From positions 3,067,501 to 3,131,500 of the forward strand of contig NZ_CP150661.1 in assembly GCF_038024105.1 (NCBI RefSeq): 64,000 bases of DNA, written 5' to 3'. Below the pieces are notes generated by a model. It did no database searches, was not told the origin of the DNA, and saw nothing but the letters and a program-made list of their open reading frames with translations. Position numbers and translations under genes: made by a program. Shown here in pieces: positions 1 through 9,190 of this stretch. This DNA comes from Polaribacter butkevichii (GTDB lineage: Bacteria; Bacteroidota; Bacteroidia; Flavobacteriales; Flavobacteriaceae). The number at the start of each line of letters is the position of its first letter. Within the stretch, counting starts at the first letter, position 1.

Positions 1-324
1 CTTATTAAGAATTATAAGTTGTTTGCCCTTTATTTGAATTTTTTTTAATGTTAGTTTTTCTAAAATATTTTAATGTTCTGTTTTAATATAAAAGGTTATT
101 ATTAATTGTTCTATTTAATGAACTTAATGTATTATGAAAAGGTATTTATTTGATTTTATAACTTCTTTATATTATAAAATTACATATAATTTTTTGTTAA
201 TTAATATAGTTTTTTATAAAGTTAAATATAGATTTATTGACATTATTTTAATGTGACTTTTTTCTATGTTTTTTTATAGGTTGTTTATTATTAGGTGTTT
301 AATTTAATTTTTTTATAAAAAACG
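1..324. other. AT-rich non-coding stretch upstream of the PUL
   Basis: I see no credible gene here. The only structured signal is a TATTAGGT octamer at 289-296, which matches the right arm of the palindrome at 325-358 and could be an accessory half-site for the GntR regulator. Confidence 0.5.
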
Positions 325-358
325 ACCTAATATGGTATTTTAGAATACCCTATTAGGT
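325..358. promoter_or_regulatory. 34-bp near-palindrome, putative GntR operator
   Basis: The left arm ACCTAATA-n-GGTATT and the right arm AATACC-n-TATTAGGT are inverted copies around a short centre. The right end overlaps a promoter-like box (TATATTTT, 358-365) of the type used in Bacteroidota, so a bound protein would block RNA polymerase. GntR-family repressors usually bind such palindromes and often control their own gene. That this is the operator of the gene starting near 431 is inference from position and symmetry. Confidence 0.55.
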
Positions 359-430
359 ATATTTTAACTCCTTACAGCATTTAAATTACACTCACTAATT
401 TTTATTAATCAATACTAAAGCGTGAGTCTT

Positions 431-1477
431 ATGGAAGTTTTAAATTATATGCAAATTCGCGAAAATTCGAGAGTGCCAAAGTATAAGCAAATTATAGATT
501 CTATAATTAATAATATTTCGATTGGTAATATTGAAATCAATCAAAAATTACCTTCTATTAATATGTTAAGTGAGGAGTTTTATCTTTCTCGTGATACGGT
601 AGAAAAAGCTTATAATATTTTAAAGGAGCGTAATATTATTGTATCTATTCCTAGAAGGGGTAATTATGTGGCTAAAGTAGAAGCTAAACCAAAGTTAAAT
701 ATTTTACTTTTAGTGAATAAATTGAGTGCCTATAAGATGAGCATTTATCATTCTTTTATAAAATGTATTGGTGATAAGGCTAATATTGATTTACAAGTAT
801 ATCACTGTAACGAATTATTGTTTTTAAATTCTTTAAAAAATGCTAAGGTAAATTATGATTATTTTGTTGTTATGCCTCATTTTAAAACTCAAAACTTTGG
901 TCATGCATGTTATACTGATGAAGTGTATAAAGTTTTAGATGAAATTCCTAGAAAACAATTGATAGTATTAGATAATTTACTACCGAATATAAATGAAAGT
1001 GTTAGTACGGTTTATCAAGAGTTTGATAAAGATATTTATGATGCTCTAAGTAAAGGTATAGATAGAATTAAAAAATATTGTAAAGTAGTTTTGGTTTATC
1101 CAGAAAAATCTTTTTATCCTTACCCCAAAAGAATTTTATTAGGATTTAGAAGGTTTTGTGTTGAAAAAGATTTAGACTTTGAAATTATAAATGAGGTGGG
1201 TGTGGATATGGTATTAAAAAAAGGGACTCTTTTTATTACTATTGAGGAGTCTGATTTAGTTAATTATATTACTATAGCTAGAGAAAACAACTTACAATTG
1301 GGTACAGATGTTGGAATTATATCTTATAATGATACACCTCTTAAAGAATTATTAGGCATTACCGTAATGTCTACCGATTTTACTGAGATGGGTAAATATG
1401 CTGCTCAAATAATTTTAGATAATAAACATGCTAGTATAAAAGTTCCTTTTAACTTAATTGATAGAAATTCTTTTTAA
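431..1477 (+). CDS. GntR-family regulator with LacI-like sugar-binding domain
   Basis: The N-terminal third is a GntR winged helix: PKYKQIIDSI, then KLPSINMLSEEFYLSRDTVE and a wing ending in RRGNYV. The remaining 250 or so residues resemble a periplasmic-binding-protein/LacI effector fold (LNILLLVNKLSAYK near the start, VGIISYNDTPLKELLGIT near the end), as in the sugar-responsive GntR regulators FucR and AraR of Bacteroidota. The reading frame opens at GTG 422; I prefer ATG 431, and ATG 449 is also possible. The gene heads the PUL and lies directly behind a palindrome, so a cytoplasmic regulator responding to a released monosaccharide is likely. The ligand is unknown; rhamnose would fit the enzymes. 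Confidence 0.85.
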   Translation: MEVLNYMQIRENSRVPKYKQIIDSIINNISIGNIEINQKLPSINMLSEEFYLSRDTVEKAYNILKERNIIVSIPRRGNYVAKVEAKPKLNILLLVNKLSAYKMSIYHSFIKCIGDKANIDLQVYHCNELLFLNSLKNAKVNYDYFVVMPHFKTQNFGHACYTDEVYKVLDEIPRKQLIVLDNLLPNINESVSTVYQEFDKDIYDALSKGIDRIKKYCKVVLVYPEKSFYPYPKRILLGFRRFCVEKDLDFEIINEVGVDMVLKKGTLFITIEESDLVNYITIARENNLQLGTDVGIISYNDTPLKELLGITVMSTDFTEMGKYAAQIILDNKHASIKVPFNLIDRNSF

Positions 1478-1550
1478 TAGAAATTTATGGATTTATTTAA
1501 GCTTAGTTTTGTGTTATAGCATTTATCCGTATAATTTAAAATTTTATAAT

Positions 1551-1558
1551 TATTTTTG
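1551..1558 (+). promoter_or_regulatory. Putative -7 box for the HTCS gene
   Basis: TATTTTTG is a perfect TAnnTTTG match about 55 bases before the HTCS start. No clear -33 TTG lies at the normal distance, and the CAGGACA element found before the other PUL units is absent, so the sensor gene appears to be expressed independently of itself. Confidence 0.4.
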
Positions 1559-1613
1559 ATCTTTATGGTTTTATTATCTTTAATCTTTTGAATACAAAAA
1601 TCCTATTTATTTA

Positions 1614-4600
1614 ATGTTTAGAATAGTTGTTTTATGTTTTATACTTCTTTTTTTTAGAGTTGGGTTTTCACAAAGTGAAACTTATAAATTTACTCATATA
1701 ACAACAGCAGATGGTTTGTCTCAAAGTTCTGTTATTGTTATACGTCAAGATAATTTAGGGCAAATTTGGGTTGGTACTAGGGATGGTTTAAATAAGTACG
1801 ACGGTACAGATTTTACAGTTTATAGATATGATAAAAATAATCCGTATTCTATAAGTAATAATGATATTCTTTCTATTGAACAAGACAGTGATGGTTTTAT
1901 TTGGGTAGGAACTAACTTAGGTTTAAATAAATACAATCCTCAAAAGAATACCTTTAAAACCTATTTTAGTAATAAAAATAATTATTCTTTAAAAGATAAT
2001 TCTGTAGGTGTTATAAAAGAACTTTCTAATAAAGAAATATGGATTGGTACCAATCAAGGAATTTCTATTTATGATAAATCAAAAGATTCTTTTAAGAAAA
2101 ATTTAATTTATGGTCAAGTATTATCTATTCTTGAAACTAACAAAGGAGATGTTTTTGTGGGTACTACTTCTGGTTTATGGAAATTAGTAGATACAACAAA
2201 TAATGATTATCAATTTGAATTAATAAAAGGTACTAATAACCTTATCATTCAATGCATCATTGAAAACAAAAATGGTAATTTATTAATAGGTACTAGAAAA
2301 GAAAGTGTTTTAGAATTTAATGTAGATACTAATAATATAACAGCTTATTTTAAAGAAGAAACTTTAGAAAATAAAAACAGAAATGTTAGACAGCTTCTTT
2401 TAGATGGTGATAGTAAGTTATGGATTGGAACATACAATGGAATTCAGATTGCAGATAAAAGTAAAAATATACAGCTTTTAACCAGTAATATTAATGACAA
2501 TGAATCTATAAATGATAATTTTATAAAGGCACTTTTTAAAGATAAAAATGGTTCTATATGGGTAGGTACCTATCACGGAGGTATTAATGTGTGGGATGAG
2601 TCTAATATAAACTTTATCAATATCACTCAAAAACCGGGTAATATAGGCTTAGGTTATAAAGTTGTAAGCTCTATTGTATCTCATAAAAATTTTATTTTTT
2701 TGGGTACAGAAGGTGGCGGTATTTCTGTAATTAATACAAATACAAAAAAAATTAATTATATAACAGCAAAAAACACTTTAGCACTTAGAAGTAACAATGT
2801 AAAATCTTTATATTTATCTAGAGAAAACCTTCTTTGGATAGGTACTTTTACTAATGGTTTTGCTGTCTATAATATAGAAACTAAACGTTTTATAAATATG
2901 CAACTTCCTAAAACTTTAAGGGAGTACATGGGCAATGTAGGTATATATGATATTAAACAAGATAATAATGGAAACATGTTATTAGGTACTAATGGTAAAG
3001 GGCTTATTAAATACAATATTAACGATAAATCATATAAAATATTTGCCAATAATAAAAAATCAAATTCATTATCAAACATTATTATACGAACTATTAAGGT
3101 AGACACAAAAAATAATATTTGGTTAGGTACTCCAAAAGGTTTAAACTACATTGATGATACCACAGGTAGTATTAAAAAATATTTTTTTGACAGTGAGTTA
3201 AAAACTGGGTATGCTATAACGTCTGTTTATGAAGACAGTAAAGGTGTAATATGGGTAGGTACAATTGCTAATGGACTTTTTAAATTAGTTGATAATACTT
3301 TTACATCCATAGATTTAAAGAGTAATACAACTACTATAGCAGGCATACGTAGTATGATTGAAGATGATAATGGTAGTTTTTGGATTAGTAGTGTAAATCA
3401 AGGTATTATTAATTACAACCCAACCAATAATAGTATTGTTGCCCATTATACACAAAAAGAAGGATTAGCAAGCAATCAGTTTAATAACAATGCTAGTTTA
3501 CGTATTGGTGATAATTTGTTTTTTGGAGGACCAGCAGGAGCCGTTTTTTTTAACCCTAAAAATTTATTAAAAAATAATTATGTTCCACAAGTTATAATTA
3601 CAGATTTAAAAATTAAAAATAAATCTATTTCCGTAGATGATGACAGTCAATTACTTTCACGCACTATATCGTATACAAAAAACATAGAGCTTTCTCATGA
3701 AGAAGGAAATTTTAATATTTCGTTTTCAATTCCTAATTTTATAAACTCAAGTAGTAATCGATATAAGTATAGGTTAAAAGGGCTAGAAAATGATTGGATT
3801 GAAACCGACGAGCATTCTGCATCTTATACCATTCAAAATCCAGGTAACTATATTTTTGAAGTTAAAGGTATTAATAGTGATGGTATTTCTAATGATGTAG
3901 CTACCTCATTAAACATTAAAGTACATCCTGCCCCATGGAGAACTTGGTGGGCTTTTATATTATACGGAATAGTTCTTTTTGCAATATTTTATTACTTACT
4001 TAATATTTTAAAATCTAGAACAAAACTAAAGCATCAATTAGATTTAGAACACTTAGAAGTAGAACAAACCAAACAAACCAATATTGCTAAATTAGAATTC
4101 TTTACAAACATTTCTCACGAATTTAGAACACCTTTAACTTTAATTTTAGGTCCATTAAATCAAATACTAGAAAATTATAAGGGAAGCAGTTTAATGTATA
4201 AAAAATTAAAAGTAATAGAGAGTAGTGCTAACCATTTACTACAACTTATCAATCGTTTAATGGATTTTAGAAAATTAGAAAGCAACCTTATTAAACTAGA
4301 AACAGCAGAAGGAAATATTGTTAAGTTTTTAAAAGAAATTTACTTGTCTTTTTCTGAATATGCTAAAGATGGAAATTACGACTATAGTTTTCACTCTCCA
4401 TCAGATGAAATTTATGTTTACTATGATCGATATAAGTTAGAGCGGGTATTTTATAATTTAATTTCTAATGCATTTAGATATACTCCTAAAAATGGTAAAA
4501 TAGTTTTAAGAGTTATACAAAAGCCTCATAAAATAATTCTTCAGGTAGAAGATTCTGGTGTTGGAGTGGCAAAAGAATATCAAGATAAAATTTTTGAACG

Positions 4601-5669
4601 CTTCTTTGAGTTATCTCTAAACAATAAACCAGATAATGATTATAATAAAGGAACAGGTATCGGTTTATCTATAGTAAAAAACATTATAGATTTACATAAA
4701 GGTGAAATTAAGGTTAGAAATAATGAAAATAATAAAGGGTCTATTTTTTCGGTAGAATTACTTTTAGGTAGAGATCATATAAATGATGATGAGATTATAG
4801 AAGATTTTAAGTTTAGTGATGATTTATCTCAGTATGTAAATCAATTAGATGAAACTCCAGTAATTCTTGAAGAAAATAATATTCTTGATCACGTTTCAGA
4901 AGAAAAATTAACCATTCTGTTAGTAGAAGATAATAAACCTTTGCGAAAGTTTATGAGAACTTTATTAGCAAAAGAGTATAATATTTTAGAAGCAGAAAAC
5001 GGTAAGGTAGCATACAAAATAGCTATTAAAGAGAAAATAGACATAATTGTAAGTGATGTTGTTATGCCGATAATGACAGGTACAGAGTTGTGCTCTTTGG
5101 TAAAAAAGGATATTAAAACAAGCCATATACCTATAATATTATTAACATCTCGTTCTTCTTTAATTTATAAATTAGAAGGTTTAGAAACTGGTGCAGATGA
5201 TTATATAAGTAAGCCATTTAACATAAATGAATTTAAACTACGTATTAAAAATATTTTAAGTTCTATAGCTCGTTTAAAACAAAAAATAAATTCAATTAAT
5301 ACTGTACAATCAGATGAACTTATTTTACCATCTTTAGATGAAAAACTTTATAAAAAAGCACTAAAACTTGTAGAAAAAAATATAAGTAATGAAGAGTTTG
5401 ATATTTATTATTTCTGCTCAGAATTAGGTGTTAGTAGAACTGTTTTGTTTAGAAAAGTAAAAGCATGGACAGATTTTACACCAAAAGACTTTATACAACA
5501 TATAAGGTTAAAAAAAGGTGCAGAACTTCTAGAACAAAATAAAATGAATATTGCACAAGTTAGCTACAAAGTAGGTTTTAAAAATCCCAAATATTTTAGT
5601 AAATGTTTTCGAAAAAAGTTTGGAAAAACTCCCACAGAATACATAAAAACTTTTTGTGAGTATGAATAA
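1614..5669 (+). CDS. Hybrid two-component system regulator (HTCS), PUL sensor
   Basis: This single polypeptide joins sensor kinase and response regulator. A signal peptide (about 1-20) is followed by many propeller repeats with IWVGT-type motifs (about 25-680), a Y_Y_Y domain (about 700-765) and one membrane segment (about 779-798). The cytoplasmic part has a histidine kinase with phospho-acceptor His835 (ISHEFRTP), an ATPase domain (N-box NLISNAFRYTP; GTGIGLS from Gly1013), a receiver with Asp1148 (VSDVVMP) and KPF, and a C-terminal AraC-type double helix-turn-helix (about 1250-1351). HTCS proteins sense oligosaccharides in the periplasm and activate the adjacent PUL. All key catalytic residues are present. 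The likely target is the CAGGACA element repeated before the downstream units. Confidence 0.96.
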   Translation: MFRIVVLCFILLFFRVGFSQSETYKFTHITTADGLSQSSVIVIRQDNLGQIWVGTRDGLNKYDGTDFTVYRYDKNNPYSISNNDILSIEQDSDGFIWVGTNLGLNKYNPQKNTFKTYFSNKNNYSLKDNSVGVIKELSNKEIWIGTNQGISIYDKSKDSFKKNLIYGQVLSILETNKGDVFVGTTSGLWKLVDTTNNDYQFELIKGTNNLIIQCIIENKNGNLLIGTRKESVLEFNVDTNNITAYFKEETLENKNRNVRQLLLDGDSKLWIGTYNGIQIADKSKNIQLLTSNINDNESINDNFIKALFKDKNGSIWVGTYHGGINVWDESNINFINITQKPGNIGLGYKVVSSIVSHKNFIFLGTEGGGISVINTNTKKINYITAKNTLALRSNNVKSLYLSRENLLWIGTFTNGFAVYNIETKRFINMQLPKTLREYMGNVGIYDIKQDNNGNMLLGTNGKGLIKYNINDKSYKIFANNKKSNSLSNIIIRTIKVDTKNNIWLGTPKGLNYIDDTTGSIKKYFFDSELKTGYAITSVYEDSKGVIWVGTIANGLFKLVDNTFTSIDLKSNTTTIAGIRSMIEDDNGSFWISSVNQGIINYNPTNNSIVAHYTQKEGLASNQFNNNASLRIGDNLFFGGPAGAVFFNPKNLLKNNYVPQVIITDLKIKNKSISVDDDSQLLSRTISYTKNIELSHEEGNFNISFSIPNFINSSSNRYKYRLKGLENDWIETDEHSASYTIQNPGNYIFEVKGINSDGISNDVATSLNIKVHPAPWRTWWAFILYGIVLFAIFYYLLNILKSRTKLKHQLDLEHLEVEQTKQTNIAKLEFFTNISHEFRTPLTLILGPLNQILENYKGSSLMYKKLKVIESSANHLLQLINRLMDFRKLESNLIKLETAEGNIVKFLKEIYLSFSEYAKDGNYDYSFHSPSDEIYVYYDRYKLERVFYNLISNAFRYTPKNGKIVLRVIQKPHKIILQVEDSGVGVAKEYQDKIFERFFELSLNNKPDNDYNKGTGIGLSIVKNIIDLHKGEIKVRNNENNKGSIFSVELLLGRDHINDDEIIEDFKFSDDLSQYVNQLDETPVILEENNILDHVSEEKLTILLVEDNKPLRKFMRTLLAKEYNILEAENGKVAYKIAIKEKIDIIVSDVVMPIMTGTELCSLVKKDIKTSHIPIILLTSRSSLIYKLEGLETGADDYISKPFNINEFKLRIKNILSSIARLKQKINSINTVQSDELILPSLDEKLYKKALKLVEKNISNEEFDIYYFCSELGVSRTVLFRKVKAWTDFTPKDFIQHIRLKKGAELLEQNKMNIAQVSYKVGFKNPKYFSKCFRKKFGKTPTEYIKTFCEYE

Positions 5670-5754
5670 TACGCTATAATTGGTTTAAATAATTTTATAA
5701 TTCTTTTTCTTTTTTAAAATTAAGTAATAGGTACTTTTTAACCCCTATTGAGAA

Positions 5755-5784
5755 TTTTTGTGCCCTAATTTTAAGATATTTTTG
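5755..5784 (+). promoter_or_regulatory. Promoter for the 30-residue ORF
   Basis: TTG at 5758-5760, 16 bp, then a perfect TAnnTTTG box (TATTTTTG, 5777-5784) predicts transcription starting about 15 bases before ATG 5806. Just upstream, TAATAGGT (5725-5732) and CCCTATTG (5743-5750) form a loose inverted repeat resembling the GntR half-site TATTAGGT; a link is speculative. Confidence 0.5.
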
Positions 5785-5805
5785 ACAAAAATTATTGGTA
5801 AAACT

Positions 5806-5898
5806 ATGAAAAATAAACAATTAAAATTTTTAGAATTTGTAATGCTATTTGTTGTTGTAGTACTGTTTTTATTGATTTTTTACCTTATTCCCATTTAA
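5806..5898 (+). CDS. Small single-span membrane peptide ORF (30 aa)
   Basis: This short ORF starts MKNKQLKFLEF and continues as an almost uninterrupted hydrophobic run (VMLFVVVVLFLLIFYLIPI) to the stop codon. The charge pattern (four lysines first, then hydrophobic residues) is that of a single transmembrane helix with its N terminus inside. It lies alone between the HTCS gene and the SusC promoter and has its own well-formed promoter 20-50 bases upstream. I recognise no family. It could be a chance ORF in AT-rich DNA, but promoter, start codon and membrane-like composition agree. A small regulator of the TonB-dependent transporter or of the HTCS is conceivable but unsupported. Confidence 0.45.
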   Translation: MKNKQLKFLEFVMLFVVVVLFLLIFYLIPI

Positions 5899-5933
5899 TT
5901 TTAAGTACTTAAAAATCAGTAGTAAAAAACGGT

Positions 5934-5979
5934 ACCGTACAAGACAGGACAGAAACAAATTTGATAGATTGTAAAATTG
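5934..5979 (+). promoter_or_regulatory. Putative HTCS operator and promoter, susC unit (site A)
   Basis: ACAGGACA (5944-5951), 20 bp, then TAAAATTG (5972-5979), a TAnnTTTG-like box. A partial second copy, ACCGTACA (5934-5941), lies 10 bp upstream of the first, matching it at 6 of 8 positions. The same arrangement with identical spacing occurs before four other PUL units. The operator sits where a -33 box would be, as expected for an activator-dependent promoter. Confidence 0.7.
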
Positions 5980-6049
5980 TGAGTCTATTGATTTTTGAAA
6001 GCATTTAGGTGTTAATCGAATTAATAAAAATAATTAATAAGCGAATTAT

Positions 6050-9000
6050 ATGTTAAAATTAAAACGAAAAATGAAACAAAATTTAAAAAAGGAAAGATCT
6101 GTTAAAGGATTTTTGCTATTGTTATTGCTGGTCTTTTCCGCTTTCACAAACACTAATTTACACGCTCAGCAGCCGATATCAGGAGTAGTTGCAGATACAG
6201 GAGGTCTTCCTGTTCCAGGCGTTAGTATTATACAAAAAGGAACTACAAATGGTGTGGTAACAGATTTTGATGGTAAATATTCATTAAAATTAATAGCAGG
6301 TGCAAAAACCCTTGTGTTTTCTTATTTAGGTTTTGAAACTCAAGAAGTAGTTGTTGGATCTAAAAGTACTATTGATGTTACTCTTAAGGATTCTGCCGAA
6401 AGTTTAGACGAAATTGTAATTATTGGCTATGCTCCAGTAAGTAGAAAAAAAGTATTAGGTTCTGTTGCAACTGTAAAGTCGGCAGAAGTTGTACAAGCTA
6501 CTCCTGTAGGTGCATTTGATGCTGTACAAGGAAAACTAGCAGGTGTACAAATTTTATCAAATGGTGGCCCTGGTGGAGGTTTCGATATTCGTGTTCGTGG
6601 TGTATCTACATTTAGTTCTGGTGGTACTACTCCATTATATGTTGTGGATGGTCAGCAATTAGATGATATTGATAATATCGATCCAAATGATATAGAGTCT
6701 TTAGAAGTGTTAAAAGATGGAGCTACGGCTGCGGTTTATGGTTCTAAAGCCGCAAATGGGGTTGTGTTAATTACAACTAAATCAGGTAAAAATGGAGAGT
6801 TAAAAGTAGATATTACAAATGTAACAGGTATAAATAGCCTTGTAGGAGATTTACGTTTAGCAAATGCTAATCAAAGAATAGATTATGATAAAGCAAGTGC
6901 AAGTAATACAATAGCGTTGTCTTATAACGAGAGAGATTCTTTAAGTTTAATTAATAGAAATTCTTTTGATGTTCAAAAAATGATTACTAGACCAGCCGTA
7001 AGACAACAAACAAATGTTGCTGTTAGTGGTGGTGGAGATAAATTAAAGTTTTATTGGAATACTGGTTTTCTAAAAGAAAACGGAATTGTTATTAACAGTG
7101 GTTATAAGAGAATTAATACTCTTTTAAAAGGAGATATGACTTTTTCTAAAAAATTAAAAGTTGGTGTTAAAGTAAATTTATCTTTCGAAGAAAAGTTTGG
7201 TTTAAGTGAAGGTAGTGTGTTTACACATTTAGTACAACGTATACCATATTATCCTATTTTTGAGCCAAATGGAGAATATTCTCCAGAAATTTTTGGTCGT
7301 CAAAATCCATTAGCAGAAACCTTAATAGAAAATAAAACAAGAGATTATAGAACTCAGTTTTTTGGTTATGCTCAATTAGAATTGTTTCCTAAATTAACTC
7401 TAAAATCTACTTTTGGTATTAATAATAGGTTAAGAAAGTTTAACGGTTATGTACCTTTTATAGCCATCAACCCTAACTCATCAATACCATTTCCTCAGGT
7501 TAGAGAAACATTTACAAACAGTTATGATATTCAACAAGAAAACTTTTTAAATTATAGTAATAGTTGGGGAGACCATTCTTTAGGTGCTTTTGCAGGTGTA
7601 TCAACACAAAGATATAGTGGAGAAAATTTAGATTTAGAAGCATACCTTCTTTCAGATGCAGTTCAATCTTTAAATAATATAGATGTTGCAAGTTTAAGCG
7701 TTAGAAGAGGTGCCGCAGAAAATAGTAGACATGCTTTATATGGTATGTTTGCTGGTTTTAATTATGATTATAAAAATAGATATTTATTATCAGCAACTTA
7801 TAGACGAGATGGATCTTCTAGATTTGGTGAAAATAATAAATTTGGAGATTTTCCATCACTAAGTGTTGGTTGGAGAGTAAGTAATGAAGAGTTTTTAAAA
7901 GATAACAACCTTATTAGCGATTTAAAGTTAAAAGCTAGTTATGGTGTTGTAGGTAATGAGCGTATTAGTAATTACGATTTTACAGGAGCCTTAACCCCTG
8001 GTTATGTTTATAACAACATAAACGGTGTTGCGCCAACAAGATTAGGAAATCCTGATTTAAAATGGGAAGAAACTACATCTTTAAATTTAGGTTTCGAATT
8101 AGGAATGTTTAAAAATAGATTCAATTTAAATGTAGATTTATGGGAAAAGAAAACAACAGACCTACTTGCTAACCTACCGTTACCAGAAGAATCTGGTTTT
8201 AGTTCAATTAGAACAAATGTTGGGGCTATAAATAATAGAGGTATAGATGTTGCCTTAAGTGGTACAATTATAAAGAAAAAGAATTTTAGTTGGAACAGTA
8301 GTTTTAACATCTCTTATTTAGAAAACGAAGTTGTAAAACTATCTGGTGGTACTCCTTTCTTTTCAGGAAAAGGTAACTCTACTTATATTGAAGAAGGGCA
8401 GCCTCTTGGAAACATTAATGGATGGAAAAATTTAGGTGTTTTTCAATATGATGAATCTAATGCATACACACCAGAAGGAGTAAGATTAAACCCTAATTTT
8501 GATGAAACAGGTTCTTTTGTAAATTATACTTTAAATGGTGCTGAGTATACAGGTACAGTAGCGCAAATGAAAAACGCAGGTAAAGTATTATTAGGTGGAG
8601 ATATTATTTGGGAAGACTTAAATAATGATTTTGATATTACTGCTGATGATAGGCAAACTATAGGAAACGGACTTGCTAATGTATTTGGTGGTTTTACAAA
8701 TAATTTTAAATATAAAAATTTCGGATTTAGTTTCTTATTTGATTATAGTTTTGGTAATGATATTTATAGATACTGGGATGAAGACAGAAATGATTTAAAT
8801 ACCGGTGGAGAAACTCCTGGTCCAGATAGAATAGAAGGAGCATGGAGAAATCAAGGAGATGTTACTGTGTATCCTAGATTAACAAGAAGCCATACTCAAA
8901 ATAGAGAAAGACCAAATAGCTTTTTTGTAACAGAAGGAGATTATATTAAATTAAGATATATTAGACTTAATTATGATGTGCCAAATACTGTAATGAGTAA

Positions 9001-9184
9001 GATTAAAGGTGTTAGTAAAATTTCTTTAAACCTAGCAGTAAATAATGTTTTAACTTGGACAAACTACATAGGGTTTAACCCAGAATTAGGTAGTAGAGGT
9101 AATCCTTTAGCACCTGGTATCGATGAATTAAGATACCCTAATGATCGTGAAATTATTCTTGGTTTAAAAATTCAATTAAAATAA
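6050..9184 (+). CDS. SusC-like TonB-dependent outer-membrane transporter
   Basis: This is the outer-membrane channel importing oligosaccharides with energy from TonB. After a signal peptide (cleavage near Ala39 in LHA-QQ) comes a carboxypeptidase-regulatory-like domain (about 43-118, GVSIIQKGTTNGVVTDFDGKY), then the plug (about 124-245, with GKLAGVQILSNGGPGG, IRVRGVSTF and PLYVVDG) and a long beta-barrel ending LGLKIQLK. The length of 1044 residues is normal for SusC proteins. The next gene, SusD, starts 6 bp downstream, the usual SusCD arrangement. An internal ATG at 6071 is an alternative start. Expression is probably driven from site A. Confidence 0.97.
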   Translation: MLKLKRKMKQNLKKERSVKGFLLLLLLVFSAFTNTNLHAQQPISGVVADTGGLPVPGVSIIQKGTTNGVVTDFDGKYSLKLIAGAKTLVFSYLGFETQEVVVGSKSTIDVTLKDSAESLDEIVIIGYAPVSRKKVLGSVATVKSAEVVQATPVGAFDAVQGKLAGVQILSNGGPGGGFDIRVRGVSTFSSGGTTPLYVVDGQQLDDIDNIDPNDIESLEVLKDGATAAVYGSKAANGVVLITTKSGKNGELKVDITNVTGINSLVGDLRLANANQRIDYDKASASNTIALSYNERDSLSLINRNSFDVQKMITRPAVRQQTNVAVSGGGDKLKFYWNTGFLKENGIVINSGYKRINTLLKGDMTFSKKLKVGVKVNLSFEEKFGLSEGSVFTHLVQRIPYYPIFEPNGEYSPEIFGRQNPLAETLIENKTRDYRTQFFGYAQLELFPKLTLKSTFGINNRLRKFNGYVPFIAINPNSSIPFPQVRETFTNSYDIQQENFLNYSNSWGDHSLGAFAGVSTQRYSGENLDLEAYLLSDAVQSLNNIDVASLSVRRGAAENSRHALYGMFAGFNYDYKNRYLLSATYRRDGSSRFGENNKFGDFPSLSVGWRVSNEEFLKDNNLISDLKLKASYGVVGNERISNYDFTGALTPGYVYNNINGVAPTRLGNPDLKWEETTSLNLGFELGMFKNRFNLNVDLWEKKTTDLLANLPLPEESGFSSIRTNVGAINNRGIDVALSGTIIKKKNFSWNSSFNISYLENEVVKLSGGTPFFSGKGNSTYIEEGQPLGNINGWKNLGVFQYDESNAYTPEGVRLNPNFDETGSFVNYTLNGAEYTGTVAQMKNAGKVLLGGDIIWEDLNNDFDITADDRQTIGNGLANVFGGFTNNFKYKNFGFSFLFDYSFGNDIYRYWDEDRNDLNTGGETPGPDRIEGAWRNQGDVTVYPRLTRSHTQNRERPNSFFVTEGDYIKLRYIRLNYDVPNTVMSKIKGVSKISLNLAVNNVLTWTNYIGFNPELGSRGNPLAPGIDELRYPNDREIILGLKIQLK

Positions 9185-9190
9185 AAAAAA

